NCBI RefSeq assembly: GCF_022750545.1
Contig: NZ_PUIC01000008.1
Span: 226,674-290,673, forward strand
Direction of reading: 5' to 3'
From: Caulobacter sp. CCUG 60055
GTDB taxonomy: Bacteria > Pseudomonadota > Alphaproteobacteria > Caulobacterales > Caulobacteraceae
DNA: 64,000 nt
Shown one piece after another: positions 37,645-49,052 of the stretch. The notes under the pieces are model-generated. The model was not told where the DNA came from. It was given only the letters and a program-made list of their open reading frames with translations, and did no database searches. Numbering within the stretch: position 1 is the stretch's first letter; each line of letters starts with the position of its first letter. The position numbers and the translations under genes are program-made.

Positions 37645-39339
37645 ATGCTGATCGGCCTCGCCATTCGCGACGTGGTGCTTATCGAAAGCCTGGACCTGTC
37701 GATCGGTCCGGGCCTGACCGCGCTCACCGGCGAGACCGGCGCTGGCAAGTCGATCATCCTCGACGCCCTGGGTCTGGCGACCGGCGCGCGCGCCGACGCC
37801 GGGCTGGTTCGCCGTGGCGCGGCCCAGGCCTCGGCCGCCGCCATCTTCGCCCTGCCGGCCGACCACGCCGTCTGGGCCAGCCTCGACGACAAGGGCCTCG
37901 CCTACGAGCGTGACGAGGACCTCGTGCTGCGCAGGGTGGTCAGCGCCGACGGCCGTTCGCGGGCGTTCGTCAACGACCAGGCGACCAGCGTGGCCGTGCT
38001 GCGCGAACTCGGCGCTATGCTGATCGAGGTGCATGGCCAGCACGAGACCGTCGGCCTTCTCGACGCGCGCAACCACCGCCCCCTGCTGGACGTCTTCGGC
38101 GGCTGCGGCCCCGAGCTGGCCGCGACGGGCGAGGCCTGGAGCGTCTGGCGCGCCGCCGACGAACGCGCCCGTGTCCTGCGCGAGCAGACCGGTCGCGCCG
38201 CCGCCGAACTGGAAGAAATGACCCTTCGCCTGGGCGAGCTCGACCGGCTCGACCCGCGCGAGGGCGAGGAGACGCGCCTGGCCGAAGAGCGGGCGCTGCT
38301 GGGCGCCGCCGAAAAGGCCTTGGCCGACATAGCCTCGGCCCGGGACAGTCTGGGCGACAACCTGTCTGGCTGCCTGGCCCAGGCGTTCCGCGCCCTGGAG
38401 CGCGCCCGCGAGCGCGCGGTGCAGGCCGGTGCCAGCGCCGAGGGATCGGCCGCCACGCTGATCGCCCGCGCCGCCGAGGCCGTCGATCGGGCGCTGGTCG
38501 AGGCGGTCGAGGCCCAGGCCGCCGTCGACGCCGCCGCCGCCGCCTTCGATTTCGAGCCCGACCGTCTGGAGAAGACCGAGGAGCGCCTGTTCGCCCTGCG
38601 CGCCATGGCCCGCAAGCTGGGCGTCGCCGTCGAGGATCTGCCCGGAACCCGCGTGCGTCTGGCCGCCCAGCTTGGCGCCGTCGAGAACGCCGAGGAGGCG
38701 CTCAAGGCCGCCGACGCCGAGGCCGCCGCCGCCCGCAAGGCCTACGCCGCCGCCGCCGCCGCCCTGACCGCCGCCCGCCGCGCCGCCGGCGACCGCCTGG
38801 CCAAGGCGGTGGAGGCCGAACTGCCGCCGCTCAAGCTGGACAAGGCCCGCTTCCGTGTGGCGGTGGAGCCGCTGGGCGAGGACCGGGCCGGGCCCTCGGG
38901 CGCCGACCGGGTGGAGTTCGAGGTGGCCACCAATCCCGGCGCGCCGTTCGGCGGCCTGGGCGTCATCGCCTCGGGCGGCGAACTGGCCCGCTTCGCCCTG
39001 GCGCTGAAGGCGGCCTTGGCGGCGCGCGGCGACGTCCAGCCGCTGATGATCTTCGACGAGGTCGACCAGGGCGTCGGCGGCGCGGTGGCCGACGCCGTCG
39101 GCCTGCGTCTCAAGCGCCTCGCCGCCGGGGCGCAGGTGCTGGTCGTCACCCACAGCGCCCAGGTCGCCGCCCGCGCCGAGGCGCACTGGCGGGTGTCCAA
39201 GGCCGGCGGCGAGGAAATCCGCACCGCCGTCGAGGTGCTGACGCCGGCGGCGCGCGAGGAAGAGCTCGCCCGCATGCTGTCGGGCAGCCAGGTCACCGAG
39301 GCCGCCCGCGCCGCCGCCCGGGCGCTGATGGACGCATGA
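37645..39339 (+). CDS. recN: DNA repair ATPase RecN
   Basis: RecN is an SMC-like ATPase acting early in double-strand break repair. The protein has 564 residues. Walker A GETGAGKS is at 29-36, the coiled-coil arms span the middle, the ABC signature SGGELARF is near 443, and Walker B LMIFDEVDQG is near 468-477. It starts 63 bp after bamD with a CTGACGG hexamer upstream but no good -10. No LexA box is evident in the short leader. Confidence 0.95.
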   Translation: MLIGLAIRDVVLIESLDLSIGPGLTALTGETGAGKSIILDALGLATGARADAGLVRRGAAQASAAAIFALPADHAVWASLDDKGLAYERDEDLVLRRVVSADGRSRAFVNDQATSVAVLRELGAMLIEVHGQHETVGLLDARNHRPLLDVFGGCGPELAATGEAWSVWRAADERARVLREQTGRAAAELEEMTLRLGELDRLDPREGEETRLAEERALLGAAEKALADIASARDSLGDNLSGCLAQAFRALERARERAVQAGASAEGSAATLIARAAEAVDRALVEAVEAQAAVDAAAAAFDFEPDRLEKTEERLFALRAMARKLGVAVEDLPGTRVRLAAQLGAVENAEEALKAADAEAAAARKAYAAAAAALTAARRAAGDRLAKAVEAELPPLKLDKARFRVAVEPLGEDRAGPSGADRVEFEVATNPGAPFGGLGVIASGGELARFALALKAALAARGDVQPLMIFDEVDQGVGGAVADAVGLRLKRLAAGAQVLVVTHSAQVAARAEAHWRVSKAGGEEIRTAVEVLTPAAREEELARMLSGSQVTEAARAAARALMDA

Positions 39340-39352
39340 GGCCCGCCAGGGC

Positions 39353-41742
<2,390 letters not shown>

Positions 41743-41746
41743 GGGC

Positions 41747-42403
41747 TCAGGCCAGCCGTTGCTTCGGCCCGCGGTCGACCAGCCAGGCGATGACGGTGAG
41801 GACGAGATAGGTGGTCAGGGCGGTGACGCCCATGCTGACGGCGTCGCCGCCGCCCGCGCCGCCCATGGAGCCGATCACCGCCACCGCGACCAGGATGGCG
41901 ACGAAGGTCAGGGCGGGCCAGCCCGTGCGCCCCGCCGCGCCCCGCCGCCACGCCCAGGCGGCGCCCGCTACGGCGACCAGGCCGATCTCCAGCGCCATCT
42001 CCGGCAGCGGGTGGTTCCACCAGGCCAGGCCGACCTTGGGCCCGCCGAACCACAGCGGCAGGTCCGGCCGGTGGACCAGGAAATCCAGGAACCAGTGCGA
42101 GAAGACGGTCAGGCCGACCATGGCTGCGGCGGCGACGGGCAGTTTCAGCAGCCAGCGGGCCAGCAGCGCCGCCGCCAGCGCCCACAGCAGGGCGCCTGGC
42201 AGGCTATGGGTGTAGGGCATGAAATAGAGGTCGAGGTCGCTGCCGGGAAGCGAAGGATCGATGCGCACCTTCTCGACCCCGGCGATGACCAGGGCGCTCC
42301 AGCCGATGTCGACCAACTGCGCGGCGGCGACATAGGTCCACAACGGCGCGCGCGGTTCGACCGCCTTGGCGGCCAGGGCGGCCGAATAGTGTCCGACGAA
42401 CAT
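41747..42403 (-). CDS. Integral membrane protein of unknown function, possibly metal-dependent hydrolase-like
   Basis: I chose ATG 42403 (218 residues, MFVGHYSAALAAKAVEP), preceded by GGGGA; a longer frame from 42541 adds 46 residues without hydrophobic character. The protein has about five or six membrane helices. HYS near the start, PYTHSLPGAL, and VFSHWFLDFLVHRPDLPL supply conserved-looking His/Asp residues. This pattern resembles the YdjM/DUF457 family of membrane-bound metal-dependent hydrolases, where His residues bind metal. The function is not established. It is convergent with ligA and divergent from the DUF2147 gene. Confidence 0.68.
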   Translation of the reverse strand: MFVGHYSAALAAKAVEPRAPLWTYVAAAQLVDIGWSALVIAGVEKVRIDPSLPGSDLDLYFMPYTHSLPGALLWALAAALLARWLLKLPVAAAAMVGLTVFSHWFLDFLVHRPDLPLWFGGPKVGLAWWNHPLPEMALEIGLVAVAGAAWAWRRGAAGRTGWPALTFVAILVAVAVIGSMGGAGGGDAVSMGVTALTTYLVLTVIAWLVDRGPKQRLA

Positions 42404-42556
42404 GAGCGTTTCCCCGTCCTCTTCGGGACCTGTTTTCAAGTGGAGCTTGCCGTCCCCACCCGGATCGCGCAACGAAAGGCTGATGTGCTTCATCGCGGCC
42501 GCCGTCCGGCGTTTTCGGTTCAGGCGGCTGTCAGGTTTCACGCTTTAGAAGACCAA

Positions 42557-42588
42557 GCTTCAGAGGCTTCAGATCAGCCTCTTGAAGC
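42557..42588. repeat. Imperfect hairpin upstream of the DUF2147 gene
   Basis: GCTTCAGAGGCT (42557-42568) pairs with 42576-42588 through a single bulged T around a 7-base loop. It lies 20 bp upstream of the DUF2147 ATG, just before its AGGAGA ribosome-binding site, in a 205-bp divergent region. It could be a leader structure or an operator. Confidence 0.4.
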
Positions 42589-42608
42589 GCCGGCCCTAGG
42601 AGACGCCC

Positions 42609-43028
42609 ATGATCAGAACCGCCATGTTCGCCGCTGTCGCGGCCGTCGCCCTGTCCGGGCAAGCTTTCGCCGCCGACGTCGCCGGCGTGTGGCAGACGCC
42701 GACCGCCGGCGGCCAGGTCGAGATCAGCCATTGCGGCGATCATCTCTGCGGCAAGCTGCTCACCTCGAACAACATCAAGGCCAATCCGGAACTGAAGGAT
42801 GTCCGCAACAAGGACGAGGCCCAGCGCGGCCGGCTGCTGAAGGGCCTGCCCATGCTGTCCGGCTTCAAGGGCGGACCGACCAAGTGGACCGACGGCAAGG
42901 TCTACAACCCCGACGACGGCGGCACCTATTCGGGAACCATCGAGATGCTGTCGACCGACACGCTCAAGCTCAAGGGCTGCATCGTCGTGCCGCTGTGCAA
43001 GACGCAGGAGTGGACGCGGGTCAAGTAG
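42609..43028 (+). CDS. DUF2147 family secreted protein
   Basis: The 139-residue protein has a clear signal peptide (MIRTAMFAAVAAVALSGQAFA, cleavage near 21-22). The mature part begins ADVAGVWQTPTAGGQVEISHCGDHLCGKL over roughly residues 22-50, then GGTYSGTIEMLSTDTLKLKGCI, the pattern of DUF2147 lipocalin-like beta proteins. Four cysteines (two early, two late) may form disulfides. DUF2147 proteins are periplasmic and of unknown role. AGGAGA precedes the start. It is probably monocistronic, followed by a hairpin at 43039-43063. Confidence 0.85.
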   Translation: MIRTAMFAAVAAVALSGQAFAADVAGVWQTPTAGGQVEISHCGDHLCGKLLTSNNIKANPELKDVRNKDEAQRGRLLKGLPMLSGFKGGPTKWTDGKVYNPDDGGTYSGTIEMLSTDTLKLKGCIVVPLCKTQEWTRVK

Positions 43029-43038
43029 GCGCACAAAC

Positions 43039-43063
43039 GCCCTCCCCCTCGATGGGGGAGGGC
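43039..43063. repeat. Intergenic repeat hairpin 1 / terminator of DUF2147 gene
   Basis: GCCCTCCCCC (43039-43048) pairs with 43054-43063 around TCGAT, a perfect 10-bp stem. GGGTGGGGGTGA follows directly. The combination resembles a repeat I recall as common between genes of Caulobacter-type genomes, but copy number cannot be checked here. It lies 11 bp after the DUF2147 stop and may terminate transcription. Confidence 0.55.
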
Positions 43064-43157
43064 TGGGTGGGGGTGAAGGCGCGGCCCGTCGAAGACTGGC
43101 GCAGAGCGTGTCGCCTTCCTTGTTGAAAACGCGCTTCGCGCTCGTCCCCATAGCCGA

Positions 43158-43182
43158 CCTTTCCCCCATCAAGGGGGAAAGG
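43158..43182. repeat. Intergenic repeat hairpin 2 / terminator of aminopeptidase gene
   Basis: CCTTTCCCCC (43158-43167) pairs perfectly with 43173-43182 around ATCAA. It lies five bp from the end of the minus-strand aminopeptidase P gene. Together with the hairpin at 43039-43063 it frames a 94-bp gene-free segment between convergent genes; both share the CCCCC-loop-GGGGG core. Confidence 0.55.
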
Positions 43183-43187
43183 GGGCT

Positions 43188-45002
43188 TTAGAGCGGCGCG
43201 CAGGCCTCTTCCAGCCAGGTGCGGACGTCCGGCTCCAACTGCGGGCCGACCACCTCGACCACCTTGGCGTGATAGGCGTCGAACTGGGCGATCTCTTCGG
43301 CCGACAACAGGTCCTTGTCGACCAGTCGCCGGTCGATCGGCGCGAAGGTCAGGGTCTCGAAGCCCAGCATCGGCCGCTCGCCGCCGGGGATTTCCTGCGC
43401 CGGCGTGACCACCTGCAGGTTCTCGATGCGGATGCCGTAGTCGCCTTCCTTGTAATAGCCCGGCTCGTTGGAGACGATCATGCCGGGTTGCAGGGCGACG
43501 GCGTTCGGGGCCTTGGAGATGCGCTGCGGGCCCTCGTGGACGCCCAGATAGCTGCCGACGCCGTGGCCGGTGCCGTGGTCGTAGTCGAGGCCGGCCATCC
43601 ACAGCGGCGCGCGCGCCAGGGCGTCGAGGGCCGAGCCGGTGGTTCCGGCCGGGAAGCGGACGCCGGCGAGGGCGAGGTTGCCCTTCAGCACCAGGGTGAA
43701 ACGCTGGCGCATCTCGGCGGTCGGCTCGCCGATGGCCATGGTGCGGGTGATGTCGGTGGTGCCGTCCAGATATTGAGCCCCGCTGTCGACCAGCAACAGG
43801 GAGCCGGCGCGGGCGCGGGCGTTGCTGCGCTCCGTCGGGCGATAGTGCGGCAGGGCGCCGTTGGCGCCGGCCCCGGCGATGGTGTCGAAGGACAGGTCCT
43901 TCATCGCGCCCAACGCTTCGCGGAAGGCCTCGAGCCTGGCCACCGCCGTCTTCTCGTCGGGCGGGTTGGCCTGGCCCTCGGTGGCCACCCAGTGCAGGAA
44001 GCGGGTCACGGCGGCCCCGTCGCGGGCGTGGGCCTGGCGCGAACCTTCGATCTCGACGGCGTTCTTGCAGGCGCGGGGCAGGGCGCAGGGGTCCATGGCG
44101 CGGACCACGGTCGCGCCGGCTTCGGCCAACGTATCGAAGTACCAGGCCGAGGACTGGGCCGGGTCGACCAGCACCGTCTTGCCCTTCAGCGCCGCCAGGG
44201 CGGCCGGCAGGGCGTCGGGTGTCTCCAGGCTGACCTCGTTGCCCAGCCAGGCGACGAGGCCGGGCGTGACCTTGGCTGGATCGAGGAACAGGCGGGCGGT
44301 TCCGTCGGCGCTCAGGATGGCCTGGGCCAGGGGCAGTGGCGAGCGGATGACGTCGCCGCCGCGGATGTTGAACAGCCAGGCGATCGAGGCCGGAGCGGTC
44401 AGCACGGTCGCCTCGGCGCCATGCTGGGCCAGGCCCTTGCCGACGCGGGCGCGCTTGGAGGCCGAGTCCTCGCCGGCGTATCGCAGTTCGTGCGCGACCA
44501 CCGGGGCGGCGGGCTGCGGCGGGCGGGCCGAACCCCAGGCGAGGTCGAGCGGGTTGGCGTCGACGGGCTTGAGCGCCGCGCCGGCCTTGGCGGCGGCGGC
44601 GCGCAGGCGCTCCAGCGCCTCGGGGCTGTGCAAGCGCGCGTCGTAGCCGATGGTCCAGCCGGCTCTCGGGGCCGTCTCCAGATAGGCCGGCACGCCGCCC
44701 TCGACGAGGTCGCGGATCTCGAACAGGGCCTGGTCGACCTGGTCGCGGACCTGGAGCGTATAGCGGCCGTCGACGAAGACGGCGGCCTTGTCCTTCAGGA
44801 TCACCGCCGCCCCGGCCGAGCCGGTGAAGCCGGTGGCCCAGGCGAGGCGGTCGTTGGCCTCGGGCAGGTATTCGTTCTGATGCTCGTCCTCGTGCGGGAC
44901 CAGGAAGCCGTCGAGGCCCTGCTGGGCCATGGCGGCGCGGATCAGCGGCACGTGGCGGGGACCGAAGTCGGGCGAGGTGTGTTCGTCGAAGGTCTGGCGC
45001 AT
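43188..45002 (-). CDS. Xaa-Pro aminopeptidase (M24B, aminopeptidase P)
   Basis: The enzyme removes N-terminal residues that precede proline, using two metal ions. I chose ATG 45002 (604 residues, MRQTFDEHTSPDFGP); a frame from 45038 adds 12 residues. The N-terminal two creatinase-like domains occupy about 1-320. The pita-bread domain carries metal ligands in DSGAQYLDGTTDITR (about 402-416), GTGHGVGSYLGVHEGP (about 476-491), NEPGYY (about 512) and GIRIENL (about 522). The three-domain length matches cytosolic aminopeptidase P of eukaryotic and alphaproteobacterial type. There is no signal peptide. Confidence 0.92.
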   Translation of the reverse strand: MRQTFDEHTSPDFGPRHVPLIRAAMAQQGLDGFLVPHEDEHQNEYLPEANDRLAWATGFTGSAGAAVILKDKAAVFVDGRYTLQVRDQVDQALFEIRDLVEGGVPAYLETAPRAGWTIGYDARLHSPEALERLRAAAAKAGAALKPVDANPLDLAWGSARPPQPAAPVVAHELRYAGEDSASKRARVGKGLAQHGAEATVLTAPASIAWLFNIRGGDVIRSPLPLAQAILSADGTARLFLDPAKVTPGLVAWLGNEVSLETPDALPAALAALKGKTVLVDPAQSSAWYFDTLAEAGATVVRAMDPCALPRACKNAVEIEGSRQAHARDGAAVTRFLHWVATEGQANPPDEKTAVARLEAFREALGAMKDLSFDTIAGAGANGALPHYRPTERSNARARAGSLLLVDSGAQYLDGTTDITRTMAIGEPTAEMRQRFTLVLKGNLALAGVRFPAGTTGSALDALARAPLWMAGLDYDHGTGHGVGSYLGVHEGPQRISKAPNAVALQPGMIVSNEPGYYKEGDYGIRIENLQVVTPAQEIPGGERPMLGFETLTFAPIDRRLVDKDLLSAEEIAQFDAYHAKVVEVVGPQLEPDVRTWLEEACAPL

Positions 45003-45082
45003 GGCGCGGATGTAAGCTCGACGCCCCCTCGGCGCCAAGGCTTGGTCGTTGACGGATGGGTGATCGCCGGGGCGATCGACCG

Positions 45083-45949
45083 TCAGGCGCGTTGCAGGAC
45101 CAGCGTCGCCCAGGCGTCGCGGTGGATGCGGCGGGTGACGCGGAAGCCCCGCGCCAGATAGGCGGCCTTCACGTAACGCTCCTGGGTGCGCAGCAGGCCC
45201 GACAGGATGGCGGTGCCGCCGGGGCGCAGAGCGCCCTTGATGTCCTGGGCCAGCGTCACCAGCGGCCGGGCCAGGATGTTGGCGAACACCAGGTCGTAGG
45301 GCGCGGCGTCACGCACCAGCCGGTGTCCCAGGCCCGAGGCGTGGACGAAGCGGGCGCTCGTGCGGTTGACGCGGGCGTTCTCGCGGCTGATGCGCACCGA
45401 GACGCGGTCGATGTCGGTGCCGACGGCGGTCTTGGTCCCGGTGCGGGCGGCGGCGATGGCCAGCACGCCGGTGCCGGCGCCGACATCCAGCACCTTGGCG
45501 TAGCGATGGGCCTTGAGCAGGCGATCATAGGCCATAAGGCAGCCGACCGTGGTGCCGTGGTGGCCGGTGCCGAAGGCCGCGCCCGCCTCGATGCGCAGGT
45601 TGACGGCGTTGGGCGGGGTGCGGCCGCGGTCGTGCATGCCGTAGACGAAGAAGCGGCCGGCCCGCACCGGCGGCAGGCCCGACAGCGCCATGGCCAGCCA
45701 GTCGGCGTCGGCCAGCTTTTCGGTGACGGTGGTCAGGGCCGGATGCTCGGCCAGCACGCGGCGCAGGCCGTCGGCCTCGTCGTTCGTGGTCGGGAAGGCG
45801 TCGATGCGCCAGATCCCGCGGTCCTCGTCCTCTTCCAGGATCGAATAGGTCGCGCCCTCCAGGGCCGGGTCGGCGTCGATGGCGGCGGCGGCGGTCTCGG
45901 CGTCGGCGCGCGGGCCGCGGGCGATGATCTGGACGGCTTGGTCGGTCAT
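45083..45949 (-). CDS. prmA: Ribosomal protein L11 methyltransferase PrmA
   Basis: PrmA trimethylates ribosomal protein L11 at several amines, using AdoMet. The protein has 288 residues. The N-terminal recognition domain is followed by the AdoMet loop [13 protein letters not shown] near residue 153, and [13 protein letters not shown], the PrmA version of the NPPY-like motif. A preceding segment [15 protein letters not shown] is also diagnostic. It lies 80 bp upstream of the aminopeptidase P gene on the same strand and is divergent from the NAT gene. Confidence 0.93.
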   Translation of the reverse strand: MTDQAVQIIARGPRADAETAAAAIDADPALEGATYSILEEDEDRGIWRIDAFPTTNDEADGLRRVLAEHPALTTVTEKLADADWLAMALSGLPPVRAGRFFVYGMHDRGRTPPNAVNLRIEAGAAFGTGHHGTTVGCLMAYDRLLKAHRYAKVLDVGAGTGVLAIAAARTGTKTAVGTDIDRVSVRISRENARVNRTSARFVHASGLGHRLVRDAAPYDLVFANILARPLVTLAQDIKGALRPGGTAILSGLLRTQERYVKAAYLARGFRVTRRIHRDAWATLVLQRA

Positions 45950-46073
45950 GGCGGCTGTCTTTACGGCCTAACGCCGCAAAGCGGGAGCCCGAAATGCCGT
46001 TCGTCCGGCTTGCCGAGGCCCGCCGCCCGCCCAATATCCGCCGTCCGCGCCGCCGAAGCGCAAAGGAGCGATC

Positions 46074-46886
46074 ATGGCCTTCGATCTCGACGCCTATCTG
46101 GCCCGTGTCGGCGACGACGGATCGCGCGCGCCGACGGCGGCGACTCTGGACCGCCTGATCGCCGCGCACACCCAGGCGATCGCCTTCGAGAATCTCGATC
46201 CGCTGTTCGGCGCGCCGCCGTCGCTCGACCTCGACGACATCGCCGCCAAGCTGGTCGACCGCCGGCGCGGCGGCTACTGCTTCGAGCAGAACGCCCTGTT
46301 CCGCGCCGCGCTCGACGCCCTGGGCTTTCGCACCACCGGCCTGCTGGCCCGCGTGGTGTGGGGCGCGGCCGAGGACGCGCCGACGCCGCCCCTGACGCAC
46401 ATGCTGCTGCGCCTCGACATCGACGGCGAGCCGTGGATGGCCGACGTCGGCTTCGGCGGCCAGACCCCGACGGCGGCGCTGCGGCTGGTCGCGGGCCTGG
46501 AGCAGGCGACGCCGCACGGGCTCTATCGGCTGAACGAGACCGAGGACGGCTTCCGGTTGGAGTTGCGACTGGAGCCTGGGCGCTGGGCGGGGCTCTACCG
46601 CTTCACCCTGGAGCCCCGCGCCCGCGCCGACTACGAGGTGTCGAACTGGTACAGCGCCACCCATCCCAGCGCCCGTTTCGTCAGCCATCTTGTCGCCGCG
46701 CGGACCGAGGGGCCGCTGCGCCACACCCTGCTCAACGACCAGGTCAGCCTGCGGCGACCGGACGGAACCGTCGAGACCCGGCCCATCGCCGGCCCCCGGG
46801 AGCTGGCCGAGGTGCTGGACCGGGTCTTCGGCCTGACCTCGCCCGCGCCGCTGGACGCGATCTGGGCGCGATTGCCGAAGGCCTGA
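46074..46886 (+). CDS. nat: Arylamine N-acetyltransferase
   Basis: NAT moves acetyl groups from acetyl-CoA to arylamines or hydrazines. The 270-residue length matches bacterial NATs. The catalytic triad is visible: C69 in RRGGYCFEQN, H109 in LTHMLLRLD and D124 in WMADVGFGG. AAAGGAG precedes the ATG. The physiological substrate is unknown in most bacteria. It stands alone between prmA (divergent) and the aldolase-like gene. Confidence 0.93.
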   Translation: MAFDLDAYLARVGDDGSRAPTAATLDRLIAAHTQAIAFENLDPLFGAPPSLDLDDIAAKLVDRRRGGYCFEQNALFRAALDALGFRTTGLLARVVWGAAEDAPTPPLTHMLLRLDIDGEPWMADVGFGGQTPTAALRLVAGLEQATPHGLYRLNETEDGFRLELRLEPGRWAGLYRFTLEPRARADYEVSNWYSATHPSARFVSHLVAARTEGPLRHTLLNDQVSLRRPDGTVETRPIAGPRELAEVLDRVFGLTSPAPLDAIWARLPKA

Positions 46887-46965
46887 GCCTCATTCCCCTT
46901 GACGCCCGGTGAGCCGGGGGCGACCTTGCCGGCAAATATAAACACCGATCAGGAAGGATGACGCC

Positions 46966-47742
46966 ATGGCCGATGGTTCGCTGCCCGGCGTGGGCTCGCT
47001 CAAGGGCAAGGTCAGCGAGGCCGAGTGGAAGGCGCGGGTCGATCTGGCCGCGCTCTACCGGCTGGTGGCGCTGCACGGGTGGGACGACATGATCTTCACC
47101 CACATCTCGGCCCGCATTCCGGGGCCTGAGCACCACTTCCTGATCAATCCCTACGGCATGTTCTTCGGCGAGATGACGGCGTCGGCCCTGGTCAAGATCG
47201 ACCTCGACGGAAACATCATCCAGGAGACGCCGTACTTCATCAATCCGGCGGGCTTCACCATCCACTCGGCCATCCACGCCGCGCGCGAGGACGCCCAGTT
47301 CGTCATGCACCTGCACTCGGACCAGGGCGTGGCGGTGTCGGCGCACAAGGACGGGCTTCTGCCCCTGACCCAGCACGCCCTGATCGTGCTGCCCCGGCTG
47401 GCCTATCACGACTACGAGGGCATCGCCCTGAACCTCGACGAGCGCGAGCGGCTGGTCGCCGATCTCGGCGACAAGAAGACCATGTTGCTGCGCAACCACG
47501 GCACCTTGTCGGTCGGCGCGACGGCGGCCGAATGCTGGCTGGGGATGTTCTTCCTGGAGCGGGCCTGCAAGCAGCAGGTGATGGCGCTGTCGATCGGCCG
47601 CGAGAATGTGCTGCTGGCGCCCGACGCCGCCCAGGCCGAGGTCCGGGGCCAGACCGGTGGCGGCATGGGCATGATCGGCAACCTGGCCTGGCCCGGCTGT
47701 CTGCGTCAGCTCGATCGCGCTCTGCCGGGGTACGACGCCTAG
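46966..47742 (+). CDS. Class II aldolase/adducin family protein
   Basis: The 258-residue protein matches the class II aldolase/adducin fold. The likely metal-binding histidines are in HLHSD (about residues 114-118) and NHG (about 177), with a further His in FTIHSAIHAA. IFTHISARIPGPEHHFLINPYG (about 44-65) is the conserved phosphate/substrate strand. Members without sugar-phosphate operon context, as here, are often of unknown activity. GGAAGGA precedes the start. No partner enzyme is nearby, so no pathway can be assigned. Confidence 0.85.
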   Translation: MADGSLPGVGSLKGKVSEAEWKARVDLAALYRLVALHGWDDMIFTHISARIPGPEHHFLINPYGMFFGEMTASALVKIDLDGNIIQETPYFINPAGFTIHSAIHAAREDAQFVMHLHSDQGVAVSAHKDGLLPLTQHALIVLPRLAYHDYEGIALNLDERERLVADLGDKKTMLLRNHGTLSVGATAAECWLGMFFLERACKQQVMALSIGRENVLLAPDAAQAEVRGQTGGGMGMIGNLAWPGCLRQLDRALPGYDA

Positions 47743-47821
47743 ATACAACCAAGTTTTCGCGCTCTGGCTGCGCCGATGGCGGTAACGTCGTCGGCGCGTA
47801 TGGCCGCTTGGTCTGGAATAT

Positions 47822-47854
47822 TACAGAATTGATATGTTCGGTCACACTTCTGTA
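47822..47854. promoter_or_regulatory. Inverted repeat upstream of the RND operon
   Basis: TACAGAA (47822-47828) and TTCTGTA (47848-47854) form exact 7-bp arms separated by 19 bp in the 197-bp region before the efflux genes. The spacing places the arm centres about 26 bp apart, compatible with a dimeric regulator. The region is AT-richer than its surroundings and probably contains the promoter. No tetR or marR gene is adjacent. Confidence 0.4.
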
Positions 47855-47939
47855 GCTGGACGAAGCTGAACCCCTGGGCGATATCCTCCGAACGATCCTT
47901 GGTCCGACGATTACAGGACCTGACGCCGGAGTAGTTTCC

Positions 47940-49052
47940 TTGATCCGACGCCATTTCTTCTTGTTCGCCGCCCTGGGCGCGCTGGTGCTGATGGCCGTGG
48001 CCGGCGGACTGAAGATCGCGGCGTCGGCCGCCGGGCAGGGCAAGGCCCAAGCCCAGGCCGGGGCCGCCGCGGCGCGCGCCACCACGGTGACGCCGCTGGT
48101 GGTCGCCGAGCGCGCCTTCACCGACCGTATCGAGGCTATCGGCGTGGCCAAGGGCCGCCAGTCGGTGACCATCACCTCGAACACCACCGAGCTGATCACC
48201 GACGTGCATTTCCGCGACGGCCAGCGGGTGGCCAAGGGGCAGGTGCTGGTCGACCTCAAGGCCCAGGCCCAGGACGCCGCCATCGCCCAGGCCGAGGCGA
48301 CCCTGGCCCTGGCCAAATCCAACCATGACCGCTGGCGGGCCCTGGCCGAGAAGGGCGTCGCGCCGCGCGCCACGGCCGAACAGTACAAGACCACCTACGA
48401 CCAGGCGCTGGCGGCCCTGCGCGTGGCCCAGGCCAACAAGCTCGACCGGGTCATCCGCGCGCCGTTCTCCGGCGTGGTGGGGCTCAGCGACGTCGCGCCC
48501 GGCACGCTGATCAACGCCGGAACGCCGATCGTCTCGCTCGACGACGTCGCGGTGATGCGCGTCGATTTCGACGTGCCCGACCGCTATGCGCCCACCCTGC
48601 GCGAAGGCCTGCCGATCGTGGCCCGGCCCGACGCCTATCCCGGCCAGAAGTCGGGCGGGGTCATCGCCAAGCTCGACAGCCGGGTGAACCAGAACACCCG
48701 CTCGATCCGGGCGCGGGCCGAGTTCCCCAATCCCGACGGCCGGCTGAAGCCGGGCATGATGCTGCGCGTCGCGGTCGAGCACGGCCAGCGGCGGGCGGTG
48801 GGGGTGCCGGAGGCCGCCGTGCAGTTCGAGACCGACCAGCCCTACGTCTTCGTCATCGCCGAGCGCGGCGGCAAGCTGGTCGCCGAACAGCGGGGCGTGG
48901 TCGCCGGCGTCCGCGAGGACGGCTTCATCGAAATCCGCGAAGGGCTCAAGGCCGGCGACCGCATCGTCGCCGACGGCGTCAACCGGGTGCAGCCCAACGC
49001 GCCGCTGCGGCTGGTGCAGGGCGCGGCCGCGCCGGTCGCGGCCCGCTCATGA
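47940..49052 (+). CDS. RND efflux periplasmic adaptor (HlyD family)
   Basis: The 370-residue protein is the membrane-fusion part of a tripartite efflux pump. The start is taken as TTG 47940, giving a membrane-anchoring or signal segment at about 5-25 (FLFAALGALVLMAVAGG). A lipoyl-like half domain (FRDGQRVAKGQVLVDL), an alpha-hairpin (about 100-150) and a beta-barrel domain follow. The stop overlaps the permease gene by four bases (ATGA). The start codon is uncertain because no strong ribosome-binding site is visible. Confidence 0.9.
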   Translation: MIRRHFFLFAALGALVLMAVAGGLKIAASAAGQGKAQAQAGAAAARATTVTPLVVAERAFTDRIEAIGVAKGRQSVTITSNTTELITDVHFRDGQRVAKGQVLVDLKAQAQDAAIAQAEATLALAKSNHDRWRALAEKGVAPRATAEQYKTTYDQALAALRVAQANKLDRVIRAPFSGVVGLSDVAPGTLINAGTPIVSLDDVAVMRVDFDVPDRYAPTLREGLPIVARPDAYPGQKSGGVIAKLDSRVNQNTRSIRARAEFPNPDGRLKPGMMLRVAVEHGQRRAVGVPEAAVQFETDQPYVFVIAERGGKLVAEQRGVVAGVREDGFIEIREGLKAGDRIVADGVNRVQPNAPLRLVQGAAAPVAARS

